NCBI GenBank assembly: GCA_021786295.1
Contig: JAJYNO010000011.1
Coordinates: 1 to 61,543, forward strand
Reading direction: 5' to 3'
From: a bacterium
GTDB taxonomy: Bacteria > Elusimicrobiota > Elusimicrobia > Elusimicrobiales > UBA9959
Length of the DNA stretch: 61,543 bases
Below, in pieces: positions 47,757 through 55,809 of this stretch (positions within the stretch are counted from its first letter, which is position 1; the number at the start of each line of letters is the position of its first letter). The translations under genes were made by a program, and so were the position numbers. The notes below the pieces were generated by a model. That model did not search any database. It worked only from the letters and a program-made list of their open reading frames with translations, and had not been told where the DNA came from.

Positions 47757-48281
47757 ATGAAATGGAATGCGATACTGCTGGCGGCGGTGATGGCGGTCCC
47801 GGCGGTCCTGCTGGCGGCCCAGGGGGTGACGATCCGCACCTCGGAGGTGAACGGGAGGCTCGTGGACGACATAAACCTGCCTTTCGTCGACGACCCCGCG
47901 GTGATAGGCGAATGGCGCAGCGTGGACTTCGTGAAGGAGCCCGGGGACTTTACGCCTGGGACGAAACGCTTCCAGGGCGATCTGTACCTGGGCGGCTTCA
48001 ACTTCTACAGGGGCGGGGCGATGGGCGTGGTGCCGTTCTCTCCCGCCAGCGCGCCCTGGTTCAGGTGGACCAGGGGAGTGGTCACCCACAGCGGCGACAA
48101 GACGGCCTCCCGCTACTTCATAAAGGAGATCGGCGGCCAGACCTACATGTTCTTCGAGTGGAAGAGCGGCGACTACGTCTTCGGGCACCGCAGGCCGGAA
48201 TACTACGTGCTCCGGAAGACCGGCCCGGGGACGGGGCGGGGAGCGAAGGCTCCCTCGCCCGGGAGAGCGGCCGCGGAGTAG
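47757..48281 (+). CDS. secreted single-domain WKSGDY-repeat protein
   Basis: This 174-residue protein has a signal peptide (about 1-21, LLAAQ) and one copy of the domain found twice in the gene at 46817: LPFVDDPAVIGEWRSVDFV, RWTRGVV, KTASRYFIKEI and WKSGDYVFG. It is the nearest relative of the two-repeat protein and has its own ECF-type motif, so both would rise together when the sigma factor is freed. The C-terminus is a disordered Gly/Ala/Pro tail. A GGAGAGGAGG stretch ends 5 nt before the ATG. Function unknown. Confidence 0.75.
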   Translation: MKWNAILLAAVMAVPAVLLAAQGVTIRTSEVNGRLVDDINLPFVDDPAVIGEWRSVDFVKEPGDFTPGTKRFQGDLYLGGFNFYRGGAMGVVPFSPASAPWFRWTRGVVTHSGDKTASRYFIKEIGGQTYMFFEWKSGDYVFGHRRPEYYVLRKTGPGTGRGAKAPSPGRAAAE

Positions 48282-48305
48282 GGCGCAGCGCCCGCCGGCG
48301 GCCCG

Positions 48306-48333
48306 GAGCCCCCGCGCAGCGGGGGCTCTTTTT
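48306..48333 (+). terminator. terminator after single-repeat gene
   Basis: GAGCCCCCGC (48306-48315) pairs with GCGGGGGCTC (48319-48328) over GCA, followed by five T residues. Confidence 0.9.
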
Positions 48334-48334
48334 G

Positions 48335-48364
48335 TTGACCGGCCCGGCGGGCGTGTGTTAGGAT
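48335..48364 (+). promoter_or_regulatory. promoter of the thiolase gene
   Basis: TTGACC (48335-48340) and TAGGAT (48359-48364) with an 18-bp spacer, directly after the terminator. The leader is about 38 nt to the ATG at 48409. Confidence 0.65.
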
Positions 48365-48408
48365 ATCCTTGGCCGGTGCGCAGCCCGGCGAATTCCAGGA
48401 GGCCGCAA

Positions 48409-49587
48409 ATGAAAGAAGTGTTCATCGTTGACGGAGTGAGGACGCCGATAGGCAGCTTCGGGGGGAGTCTGGCGGATTTCAGTTCCGTGGAGCTCGGCAA
48501 GGTGGTCACGAAGGCCGTGATGGAGCGGGCCGGCGTGAAGCCCGCCGACATGGACGAGGTGCTGATGGGCTGCATCTACCAGGCCGGCCAGGGCCAGGGC
48601 GTGGCGCGCCAGGTGGCCGTAGGCGCCGGCATCCCCGTCGAGAAGACCGCCGTGACGCTCAACATGCTTTGCGGCTCGGGCATGCGCGCGGTGGCGACCG
48701 CGGCGCAGAACATCCTGTGCGGCGACGCCGAGATGATAATAGCCGGCGGCACCGAGAGCATGACCAACGCCCCGTACCTGCTCAAGAAGGCCCGCACCGG
48801 CTACCGCATGGGCAACGGCGAGCTTATAGATTCCATGATAGGCGACGGCCTGTGGGACGTCTTCAACAACTACCACATGGGCATGACCGCCGAGAACCTG
48901 GCGGCCAAGTACGGCCTCTCCCGCGGGGAACAGGACAGGTTCGCCGCCGACTCCCAGAACAAGGCCGAGAGAGCGCTCAAAGAGAACCGCTTCGCCGACG
49001 AGATAGCGCCGGTGATGATACCCCAGCGCAAGGGCGACCCCGTCGCCTTTTCAAAGGACGAATACCCCAAGGCCGGCGTGACCGCCGAGGGCCTGGCGAA
49101 GCTCCGCCCCGCCTTCAAGAAGGACGGCACCGTGACCGCCGGCAACGCCTCCGGCATCAACGACGGCGCCGCCGCGCTGCTGATCGCCTCCGGCGAGGCG
49201 GTCAGGAAGCACGGGCTCAGGCCGATGGCCAGGCTGGTCTCCTACGGCTGGGCCGGCGTGGACCCGTCGATCATGGGCATCGGCCCCGTCGAGGCCGTGC
49301 GCAAGGCGCTGAAGAAGGCCGGCTGGGAGCTCAAGGACGCGGAGCTCATCGAGGCCAACGAGGCCTTCGCGGCCCAGGCCCTCAGCGTGGCCAGGGAGCT
49401 CGGCTTCAACAGGGACATCGTCAACGTGAACGGCGGCGCGATAGCGCTCGGCCACCCGGTCGGCGCCTCCGGCGCGCGCATCATCGTGACGCTGCTCCAC
49501 GAGATGAAGAAGAGGAGCCTCAGGAAAGGCCTCGCGACGCTCTGCATCGGCGGCGGCATGGGCATAGCCGTCTGCGTCGAGCGCTGA
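48409..49587 (+). CDS. acetyl-CoA C-acetyltransferase (thiolase)
   Basis: Thiolase condenses or cleaves acetoacetyl-CoA, used in fatty-acid degradation, PHB or isoprenoid routes. The 392-residue protein has the nucleophile Cys88 in NMLCGSGMRA, GGTESMTNAPY, the active His in NGGAIALGHPVGASGAR and the second Cys in CIGGGMGIA. AGGAGG is 7 nt before the ATG. It stands alone, with its own promoter and terminator; no mevalonate or PHB partners are nearby. Confidence 0.93.
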   Translation: MKEVFIVDGVRTPIGSFGGSLADFSSVELGKVVTKAVMERAGVKPADMDEVLMGCIYQAGQGQGVARQVAVGAGIPVEKTAVTLNMLCGSGMRAVATAAQNILCGDAEMIIAGGTESMTNAPYLLKKARTGYRMGNGELIDSMIGDGLWDVFNNYHMGMTAENLAAKYGLSRGEQDRFAADSQNKAERALKENRFADEIAPVMIPQRKGDPVAFSKDEYPKAGVTAEGLAKLRPAFKKDGTVTAGNASGINDGAAALLIASGEAVRKHGLRPMARLVSYGWAGVDPSIMGIGPVEAVRKALKKAGWELKDAELIEANEAFAAQALSVARELGFNRDIVNVNGGAIALGHPVGASGARIIVTLLHEMKKRSLRKGLATLCIGGGMGIAVCVER

Positions 49588-49605
49588 GCCCGCGGCCTCG
49601 CTAAG

Positions 49606-49627
49606 AAAAAGGCCCCGGGGCCTTTTT
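49606..49627. terminator. two-way terminator between thiolase and DUF3047 genes
   Basis: AAAAAGGCCCC and GGGGCCTTTTT form a perfect 22-base palindrome between convergent genes. It can serve both strands. Confidence 0.85.
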
Positions 49628-49645
49628 GTCCGCTGGGCCCGCCTC

Positions 49646-50335
49646 TCACCTGACCGAGACGGCTATGTCGTCGTAGTCGGCGGCGGCGGCCGAGCGGGTG
49701 TCGTCGGAGTCCGTCAGGACGGCTATGCCGACCGGGTTCTTGATCTTCTTCTCTCCGAAGATCTTCAGGTAATCGGCGTAGACGTCGCGCTTTTCTGTCT
49801 TCCAGGCGCCGAGGCCTTCCGGACCGGAGCGCAGCACCACTATCTTGGTCGCCTTGCGGTGGGGGGAGGGCAGCACGGTCCCGGCCGGCACGGTGCTGCT
49901 CCAGACGTACTTGAGGCAGTAGGGCAGCTTGGCGAAGCCGTTGAAGCAGACGTAGAGCCCCGCCGCGCTGTCGTTCGAGGCCTTCCTTCTTTCGTCGCCG
50001 CCCTTCGGCAGGAGCCGCACGCGCCAGCGCCAGGAGAGGAACCTGTAGCGCGAAAGGTCGTAGGAGAAGGGCTTGCCGGCTGTGCTGGAGTCGTCTTTTG
50101 AATCGGCCGCGAGGTACTTGTTGCCGTTCTCCCGCCTGACGGCCAGAACCTGCGGCCCTTTGGCGCCGAAGCGCCAGAACTCCTTCCTCAAGGTCCAGCC
50201 GGGCGGTAGGGCGCCCTCCGGCGCCTCCTCGAAGTCGTCTATCACCAGTCTGTCCTTTTCCGTGCCCGCGCGGCCGGCGGCTCCCGAGAGAAAGAAGACC
50301 GCCATCAGGAGAGCGGCCGCACGGCAGGTTCGCAT
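49646..50335 (-). CDS. DUF3047-family secreted protein
   Basis: This 229-residue protein has a signal peptide (1-22) and the DUF3047 pattern: VIDDFEEAPEG, PPGWTLRKEF, YRFLSWRWRVRLLPKG, then SAAGLYVCFNG, YVWSS and a closing GIAVLTDSDDTRSAAAADYDDI. The fold resembles a carbohydrate-binding-like beta-sandwich; the function is unknown. It follows rlmN on the same strand by 15 bp. Confidence 0.85.
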   Translation of the reverse strand: MRTCRAAALLMAVFFLSGAAGRAGTEKDRLVIDDFEEAPEGALPPGWTLRKEFWRFGAKGPQVLAVRRENGNKYLAADSKDDSSTAGKPFSYDLSRYRFLSWRWRVRLLPKGGDERRKASNDSAAGLYVCFNGFAKLPYCLKYVWSSTVPAGTVLPSPHRKATKIVVLRSGPEGLGAWKTEKRDVYADYLKIFGEKKIKNPVGIAVLTDSDDTRSAAAADYDDIAVSVR

Positions 50336-50350
50336 ATGGCGGGGCGGGGG

Positions 50351-51373
50351 CTATTTGCCGGCCAGCTGGCCGCAGGCGCCGGCTATGTCGTCGCCGAGGC
50401 TCTTCCTGACCGTCACCTCGAAACCGAACTCCTCCATCAGCCCGGCGAAGACCTTGACGCGGTCCTTGGCCGGGGCCTTGTACGGGCCTCCGGTGCGGTT
50501 GTACGGGATCAGGTTCACGGTGAAGTACTTCGGGGCGGCCACGGAGCGCAGCCAGGAGTTAAGCTTGGCGGCCTGCGACCTGCTGTTGTTGATCCCGTCG
50601 AGCAGCACGTACTCCACGAACACGCGGCGGCGCGTGCTGAAGATGTAGTCGTTGAGGGCCTTCGCCAGCTGGGAGAGCGGGTACTGGCGGTTGAGAGGCA
50701 CCAGTTCGTTGCGCAGGACGTCCTCGGAGGCGTGCAGCGAGACGGCCAGATTGCACTGCGGGAAATCCTTCGCGAAGCGCCTGATGCCCGGCACATGCCC
50801 AGCGGTCGAGACGGAGATGTGCCTCTGTCCCAGGCCGATGCGTTCCGGGTCCGACATGGCCCGGATCGCCTCCGCCACCGAGTCGTAGTTGTAAAACGGC
50901 TCGCCCATGCCCATGAAGATGACGCTGTTTATCTTCTGGCCGCTCGACTTCCGCAGGTAGGCGGCCGCGGCCAGGAACTGGTCCGTGATCTCCTCCTGGG
51001 AGAGGTTGCGCTTAAGGCCTTTGCGGCCTGTGGCGCAGAAGGGACAGCGCACCGGGCAGCCCACCTGGGTGGACACGCACAGGCTCCACTTCTCCGGCAG
51101 CAGGTTCAGCAGCACCGTCTCAATCAGGTGCCCGTCCTTCAGCCCGAAGGCGAACTTGACCGCGCCGCCCTTCTTCGAGACCTGCGTCTCCGCCGGCTCC
51201 ACGGAGCGGAAACGGAATTCGCCCTTGAGCTTCTCCCTCAGCGGCGCCGGAAGGGCCGCCACCTCGTCCCAGGAGCCGGCGAAGCTCTTGTAGAGGGCGT
51301 CGCGCACCTGCTTCAGCCGGAAGGGCGGGACGCCTTCCTTTTCCAGGAAAGAGGAGAGCTTTTTAAGGTCCAT
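50351..51373 (-). CDS. rlmN: 23S rRNA (adenine-2503-C2)-methyltransferase, radical SAM
   Basis: RlmN methylates A2503 of 23S rRNA and A37 of some tRNAs. The 340-residue protein has the radical-SAM site VRCPFCATGRKGLKRN (three Cys), the GMGEPFYNYD motif, SVSTAGHVPGI and LAVSLHASED, and the C-terminal CGQL whose Cys (334) is the second catalytic Cys. Length typical. DUF3047 lies downstream; a terminator separates it from the upstream hydrolase. Confidence 0.94.
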   Translation of the reverse strand: MDLKKLSSFLEKEGVPPFRLKQVRDALYKSFAGSWDEVAALPAPLREKLKGEFRFRSVEPAETQVSKKGGAVKFAFGLKDGHLIETVLLNLLPEKWSLCVSTQVGCPVRCPFCATGRKGLKRNLSQEEITDQFLAAAAYLRKSSGQKINSVIFMGMGEPFYNYDSVAEAIRAMSDPERIGLGQRHISVSTAGHVPGIRRFAKDFPQCNLAVSLHASEDVLRNELVPLNRQYPLSQLAKALNDYIFSTRRRVFVEYVLLDGINNSRSQAAKLNSWLRSVAAPKYFTVNLIPYNRTGGPYKAPAKDRVKVFAGLMEEFGFEVTVRKSLGDDIAGACGQLAGK

Positions 51374-51405
51374 ATGGAGATTATCGCAAATGCCGGTTCA
51401 AATGA

Positions 51406-51427
51406 CAAAACCCGCCCGTGGGCGGGT
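51406..51427 (-). terminator. terminator between hydrolase and rlmN
   Basis: ACCCGCCC/GGGCGGGT (51410-51417 and 51420-51427) with an A-run at 51407-51410, which reads as T on the minus strand. It would end the transcript of the hydrolase at 51451-52536. Confidence 0.65.
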
Positions 51428-51450
51428 CCTCCCGGCACGGCCGCGCCGGC

Positions 51451-52536
51451 TCAGCGCCCGGCCCGTCCCTTAGCCGCGGATTCTACCTGCGGCGCCACGT
51501 CGGGCTGGAACACCGCGACCGAGATCTCCTTGCCTATTGAAGCCAGGTAGGCGCTGTAGTCGAAGAAATAGGAGGAGTGCCAGGCCTTGATGTCCCTGAT
51601 CTTGAAGAGGTCCTTGCGGGCCTGGCCGCGGAGGGGCTTGTCGTGGAGCATCAGGTCCAGCAGCCGGGGCTCCACCTTCTCCACGCCGGCGTCCACCTGG
51701 TAGTTGGAGTCGGCGGCGTCGAGCGAGTTGGAGTAGGGATCGCGGCTGGACCAGAAGTTCCTCCAGACCCTGACCACGGAGGGTTTGCTCACCCTCTTCT
51801 CCAGGTCCTCCTTGCCGATCTCCAGTTTGTCGAAGAGCGCCACGACGAAGTTCGCCGGCACGAGCGGCGAACCGGCAGTTATGAACTTGTCGATGCGCAC
51901 GTCCGGGCGGTCCTTGTCGACGCGGTGCAGGGCGGAATGCGCCAGAACCGAGCCCCAGCTGTGGGCAAGTATGCAGATCGGGCGCCCGGTGCTCTTGTAG
52001 GAATCGTAGACCTGGATGATCTTCCTCTCCAGCTGCGGCACGACCTTGGCGCTGTCCCCCGGGTCGCGCGACCACGGGAAAGGGACGACGGTTATCCCGC
52101 CGCCGAGGCCCGAGATCTTCTGCTCCAGGTAGTTGTCCGGCAGCCGGTCCCGGGAGGAGACCTCCCGCAGGTCCTGCTCCGCCCCGCTCTGGTCCAGCAG
52201 AAAATACTTGTCGTTGAACTCCTTGAACGGCCCTGACAGCGCAGCCTCGACGTCCGCTTTCCTCGGGAACAGGATATTTATCAGCCTGACGAAATGCTTC
52301 AGCTCCAGCGGCCCCCACCCCAGTTCTCCGAAACTCAGCCCTGCCACGGTTATTACCACCGGGGGCCTGCCGGTATACGAGAGGAGCTCCGCGGCCGGAG
52401 ACGGGGCCGGGACCCCGGGAGCGAGCGCCTTCACGTCGCCGGCCGAAAGAGAGTTCAGTTCAGCCGCCGCGCCGGCGGCGGGAAGGGCGGCCGAAGCCAG
52501 CAGCGCCAGTATGGCCTTGAGCAGGATATTTTTCAT
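51451..52536 (-). CDS. secreted alpha/beta-hydrolase (lipase-like)
   Basis: This 361-residue protein has a signal peptide (1-25, AGAAAE) and a hydrolase core: VVITVAGLSFGELGW (oxyanion region), the nucleophile elbow LAHSWGSVLAH (Ser193), DKFITAGSPLVP and a C-terminal His in KAWHSSYFFDY. The sequence after Ser193 fits lipase/PGAP1-like esterases. It is divergent from the sulfatase gene. ATG 52536 is the first Met with a signal peptide. Substrate unknown. Confidence 0.8.
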   Translation of the reverse strand: MKNILLKAILALLASAALPAAGAAAELNSLSAGDVKALAPGVPAPSPAAELLSYTGRPPVVITVAGLSFGELGWGPLELKHFVRLINILFPRKADVEAALSGPFKEFNDKYFLLDQSGAEQDLREVSSRDRLPDNYLEQKISGLGGGITVVPFPWSRDPGDSAKVVPQLERKIIQVYDSYKSTGRPICILAHSWGSVLAHSALHRVDKDRPDVRIDKFITAGSPLVPANFVVALFDKLEIGKEDLEKRVSKPSVVRVWRNFWSSRDPYSNSLDAADSNYQVDAGVEKVEPRLLDLMLHDKPLRGQARKDLFKIRDIKAWHSSYFFDYSAYLASIGKEISVAVFQPDVAPQVESAAKGRAGR

Positions 52537-52567
52537 ATAATATAAAGGTCGACCACGGTCCCAAGAG

Positions 52568-52598
52568 TCTAATACTTCCCTTCTTTTCCTGTCAATCC
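52568..52598 (+). promoter_or_regulatory. weak third match to the ECF motif (upstream box only)
   Basis: T-N-TAATACTTCC (52568-52579) matches the upstream box of the motifs at 45939 and 47653 at all but one of 12 positions, and GTCAATCC stands where GTA-N-TAAC is expected. It is 26 bp before the sulfatase ATG. The downstream box is a poor match, so this is a low-weight candidate. Confidence 0.25.
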
Positions 52599-52623
52599 AA
52601 ACTGTCGGTATAAGGCGGTCAAA

Positions 52624-54447
52624 ATGGCATCCAAGCGCGACTTCAGGGTCTTCTGGGCTTTTCTCTTTCAGAACTTCCTGCTCTCCATGGCGGTCGGCTC
52701 CGCTTACATCTTCTTCAGGGGGCATACCCCCCTGGAGTTCATCTTCGTCTGCGTGGCGCTGGTCTCCAACACGGTCATGCTGTACGCTGCCGTCTCGCTG
52801 CTGGCCCTCCCGTTCTACCTGGCGCCGGGCCGGAGATGGACCCTGGGAACCCTGCTCTGGGCCTTTCAGCTGGCGCTCGTCACCGACGCCGGGGTCTACA
52901 AGATCTTCCATTTCCACCTGAACTCCATGGTCTTCAACCTGCTGACCACTCCCGGCGGGCTGGCCTCGCTCGACCAGGGCTGGGAGATGAAGGGCCTGTT
53001 CCTGGGGCTGGCGGCCCTGCTGCTGGCCGCCCAATGGATCTTCTGGAGGCTTGCGCCTTCTGCGGCCCGCCGTCTCTTCGCGCGTCCGCGGCTCCCCCGG
53101 CTGGCTCTGGCCGTCCTGCTGCTCTTCGTGGTCGCGGACAAGGGCATGTTCGCCTGGGGCACGCTCTACGACACGACTCCCATCATCCGGAACGACCAGC
53201 TTTTCCCTCTCTACCAGCCGCTGAAGGTGCGTTCCTTCGCGAACAAGTACTTCGGCTTCAGGCTGAGCGCCCCCGTGAGAGTGGACCTCCCCAAGGGGGC
53301 CTCCGACCTGAGGTACCCGGAGAAGCCTCTGGTCATAGTGCCCCCGAAGAAGCCGCTCAACATCCTCATTCTGGTAGTGGATTCGATGCGCTACGACATG
53401 TACCGGCCCGATATCCTCGTCAATACCTGGGCGCTGGGGAAGAAGAGCTCGGTGTTCATGTCGCATTACAGCGGCGGGGACTGCACGCGCTTCGGCATCT
53501 TCTCCCTGATCTACGGGCTCTACGGCAACTACTGGTTCCCGATGCTGGGCGAGCGGCGCGAGCCCGCCCTGATGGACGTGCTGATGAAGGAGGGCTACGA
53601 CTTCCGCCTTTTCGCGGCTTCGGCGCTCAGCTTCCCCGAGTTCAACAAGACCTGCTTCGTGGACGTGCCCCGCAAAGACATCTATGACAAGCCTAAGCCG
53701 GGCAACGGGGCCGTGCGCGACGACGATATAACCCAGAAGGCCGTGGACTTCATAAAGAACAGGAAAAGCGGGAAGCCGTACTTCGGCTTCGTCTTCTTCG
53801 ACGCCTCCCACGGCAGCTACGACTACACCCCGCAGTACGAGATGTTCAAGCCTTCGCATTTCGTCAACCTGCTGCTGCTGAACAAGAGCAACATCCTGCC
53901 GCTGTTCAACAAGTACAAGAACGCCGTGCATTTCGACGACCACGAGATAGGACGCGTGCTGGACGCGGTGCGCGCCTCGGGGGGCATGAAGGACACGGTC
54001 ATAGTGGTGACCGGCGACCACGGGGAGCCGTTCTTCGAGCGAGGCTATTACGGCCACAACCAGTCCTACAGCGCCGAGGAGGTGCGTGTGCCTTTCGTGT
54101 TCTACGAGCCCGGCCGGAAGCCCTCCGTGATCACCTACAACACCAGCCATTTCGACCTGGCGCCCACCCTGATGCGGCTGCTGGGCGTGAAGAACCCCGC
54201 CTCGGACTATTCCAGCGGCCACGGGCTGTTCTCCCCGGAGCGCTGGCCGTTCATGCCGGTCTTCTCGTGGGACACGGCCGCCATCGTGCGCAAGGACGAC
54301 ACGATGGTGCTGCCGCTGCAGGCCTATAAGGGCGGGCTCAAGGTGATGAACAACGCGACGTGGAAGGAGGAGGGGGAGACGGCCGATGCCCCCTTCATGC
54401 CGCTGCTGGGAGGTTTCCAGAAAGAGGCGTCCCGGTTCCTCAGGTGA
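52624..54447 (+). CDS. YejM/PbgA-like inner-membrane sulfatase-fold protein
   Basis: YejM/PbgA controls LPS amount by acting on the LapB/FtsH pathway; its periplasmic sulfatase-fold domain binds lipid A. This 607-residue protein has five N-terminal helices (DUF3413-like, about 1-190) and the sulfatase domain: ILVVDSMRYDMY, MSHYSGGDCTRFGIFSLIYGL (Thr288 takes the usual nucleophile place), FFDASHGSYD, HFDDHEIGRVL and TGDHGEPFFERG with the C-terminal metal-site Asp/His. Enzyme activity is uncertain even in E. coli. Its end overlaps the convergent GT9 gene by 8 bp. Confidence 0.85.
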   Translation: MASKRDFRVFWAFLFQNFLLSMAVGSAYIFFRGHTPLEFIFVCVALVSNTVMLYAAVSLLALPFYLAPGRRWTLGTLLWAFQLALVTDAGVYKIFHFHLNSMVFNLLTTPGGLASLDQGWEMKGLFLGLAALLLAAQWIFWRLAPSAARRLFARPRLPRLALAVLLLFVVADKGMFAWGTLYDTTPIIRNDQLFPLYQPLKVRSFANKYFGFRLSAPVRVDLPKGASDLRYPEKPLVIVPPKKPLNILILVVDSMRYDMYRPDILVNTWALGKKSSVFMSHYSGGDCTRFGIFSLIYGLYGNYWFPMLGERREPALMDVLMKEGYDFRLFAASALSFPEFNKTCFVDVPRKDIYDKPKPGNGAVRDDDITQKAVDFIKNRKSGKPYFGFVFFDASHGSYDYTPQYEMFKPSHFVNLLLLNKSNILPLFNKYKNAVHFDDHEIGRVLDAVRASGGMKDTVIVVTGDHGEPFFERGYYGHNQSYSAEEVRVPFVFYEPGRKPSVITYNTSHFDLAPTLMRLLGVKNPASDYSSGHGLFSPERWPFMPVFSWDTAAIVRKDDTMVLPLQAYKGGLKVMNNATWKEEGETADAPFMPLLGGFQKEASRFLR

Positions 54448-55447
54448 CCCGGCGCCCGGCCCGGAGCTTCTCGACGGCGGCCGCGAAGGCCCGTAGGGCG
54501 TCCCCTACCTCTATGCCGCGCACGCTCTCCGGGTCCTCCGAGGTTATGTAAAAGCTGTTCTTTCCGCGCGGCTTCCAGCATTTTTCGGTGTAGGGCCGGT
54601 TGAACGAGAAAGTGGGGGTGCCTACCGCGTCCGCCAGGTGCAGCGTGCCGGTGTTGTTGCAGACCAGTATCGAGGCGCGGGCCAGCACCGCCGCCATGAC
54701 CTCGGCCGGCTGCGGCGGGACATGCCGGACGCCCGGCAGAAAGCGCAGGACGCCCTCCTCGGTCCGCCTCTCCTCGCCCGGGCCTTCGATGTAGAACACC
54801 GAGACGCCTTCCCAGCCCAGTATCTCCTTCGTGAACTCCACGAACTTCTCTTCTGGCCAGCGGTTCTCCCTTTTCTTGAAGTTGCCTGGGTGGATGGCCA
54901 CTGTCAGCGAGCCTTCGGGAAGGCCCAGCCCGCGGTAGAGCCTTCCGCCCGCCGCGTCGGCGGCGGCCGGCAGCGCGATGCGGACGTCCTCCGGCGGGGC
55001 GAAGCCCAGCTCGGCGGCCAGGCGGGAGTACTTGTCCAGGTGATGCTCCGTGGCCGGGTCGTGCGGCAAGGTCAGCGTGTACGTGCCCGCCGGCGCCCGC
55101 TTCGCGAAAGCCAGCTTTCTCGGGGCCCTGGCCAGCGAGATCAGGCGCAGCGAGGTCCGGCTGTAAGAGGGGTTCAGGTCCGCGGCCAGGTCGTAACGGC
55201 CGCCGGCGGCCAGGAACACCCGCGCCAGCGAGAGCGGGCGGTGCCAGCCCCGGAACACCAGGACGCGGTCCAGGTCGGGGTTGGCCCTGGCAAGGTCCTC
55301 CGCTTTCCGCGAGGTTATCAGCGTGATCTCCGCTTCCGGATAGCGCCGGCGCAGGCCGTGCAGGAACGGCGTAGTGACTATATAATCGCCGAACCTGCCG
55401 ACGAGAATGAGCAGTATGCTGGAGAGTCCCTTGGCTTCAGGCGGCAT
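54440..55447 (-). CDS. glycosyltransferase family 9 (heptosyltransferase-like)
   Basis: GT9 enzymes add heptose to the LPS core. The 335-residue protein has the N-terminal GRFGDYIVTTPFLHGLRRRYP, VAIHPGNFKKRENRWP (nucleotide-sugar pocket) and the C-terminal VCNNTGTLHLADAVGTPTF motif. With the ADP-heptose gene rfaE2 in this window, heptose transfer is a fair guess. It is the last gene of the lpxB/msbA/rel operon and overlaps the GGQ gene by 11 bp. Confidence 0.88.
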   Translation of the reverse strand: MPPEAKGLSSILLILVGRFGDYIVTTPFLHGLRRRYPEAEITLITSRKAEDLARANPDLDRVLVFRGWHRPLSLARVFLAAGGRYDLAADLNPSYSRTSLRLISLARAPRKLAFAKRAPAGTYTLTLPHDPATEHHLDKYSRLAAELGFAPPEDVRIALPAAADAAGGRLYRGLGLPEGSLTVAIHPGNFKKRENRWPEEKFVEFTKEILGWEGVSVFYIEGPGEERRTEEGVLRFLPGVRHVPPQPAEVMAAVLARASILVCNNTGTLHLADAVGTPTFSFNRPYTEKCWKPRGKNSFYITSEDPESVRGIEVGDALRAFAAAVEKLRAGRRVT

Positions 55448-55808
55448 CCGTTCCTCCTTCCCCCGGGCCGCGGCGGCGCTCCTTGCGCTTCCTCAGGCGG
55501 GCCCATTCCGCCGCGCGCTCCGAGGTCCCGGGCGAGACGCGCAGTTCTATCCTGTCCACCAGCTCCCGCAGCGCCAGAAAGCGGTTGACCGAGCGCTTGC
55601 GCTCCCGCTGGCAGCGCACGACGAGGCCCAGCGGCGGGTACTTCAGCTGCACGGCGTTGGCGGTCTTGTTTATCTTCTGTCCGCCCTTGCCGCCGCCCTT
55701 TACGAACTGCTCCTCCACCAGCCTCAGGTCCACGCCCAGGCGCGCGATGCGCTCCCTGAGGGCCTGGGCCTTCCGGGGAGTTATGTCGGACCGCTCCGGG
55801 AAGTTCAC
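55437..55808 (-). CDS. peptide chain release factor-like protein (GGQ domain)
   Basis: This 123-residue protein carries a stand-alone release-factor catalytic domain with KGGGKGGQKINKTANAV; the GGQ loop triggers peptidyl-tRNA hydrolysis. A basic C-terminus (RLRKRKERRRGPGE) could enter the mRNA channel of stalled ribosomes, as in ArfB. The stop-codon recognition domains are absent. It might rescue stalled ribosomes, like ArfB or RF-H-type proteins; which one cannot be told. It starts 1 bp after the rel stop. Confidence 0.8.
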   Translation of the reverse strand: MNFPERSDITPRKAQALRERIARLGVDLRLVEEQFVKGGGKGGQKINKTANAVQLKYPPLGLVVRCQRERKRSVNRFLALRELVDRIELRVSPGTSERAAEWARLRKRKERRRGPGEGGTDAA

Positions 55809-55809
55809 G

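Noticed and set aside
51451-54222. 923-residue reading of the hydrolase gene extending opposite the sulfatase
   Set aside because: The signal peptide at 52536 marks the true start; the extension is antisense to the YejM-like coding sequence.
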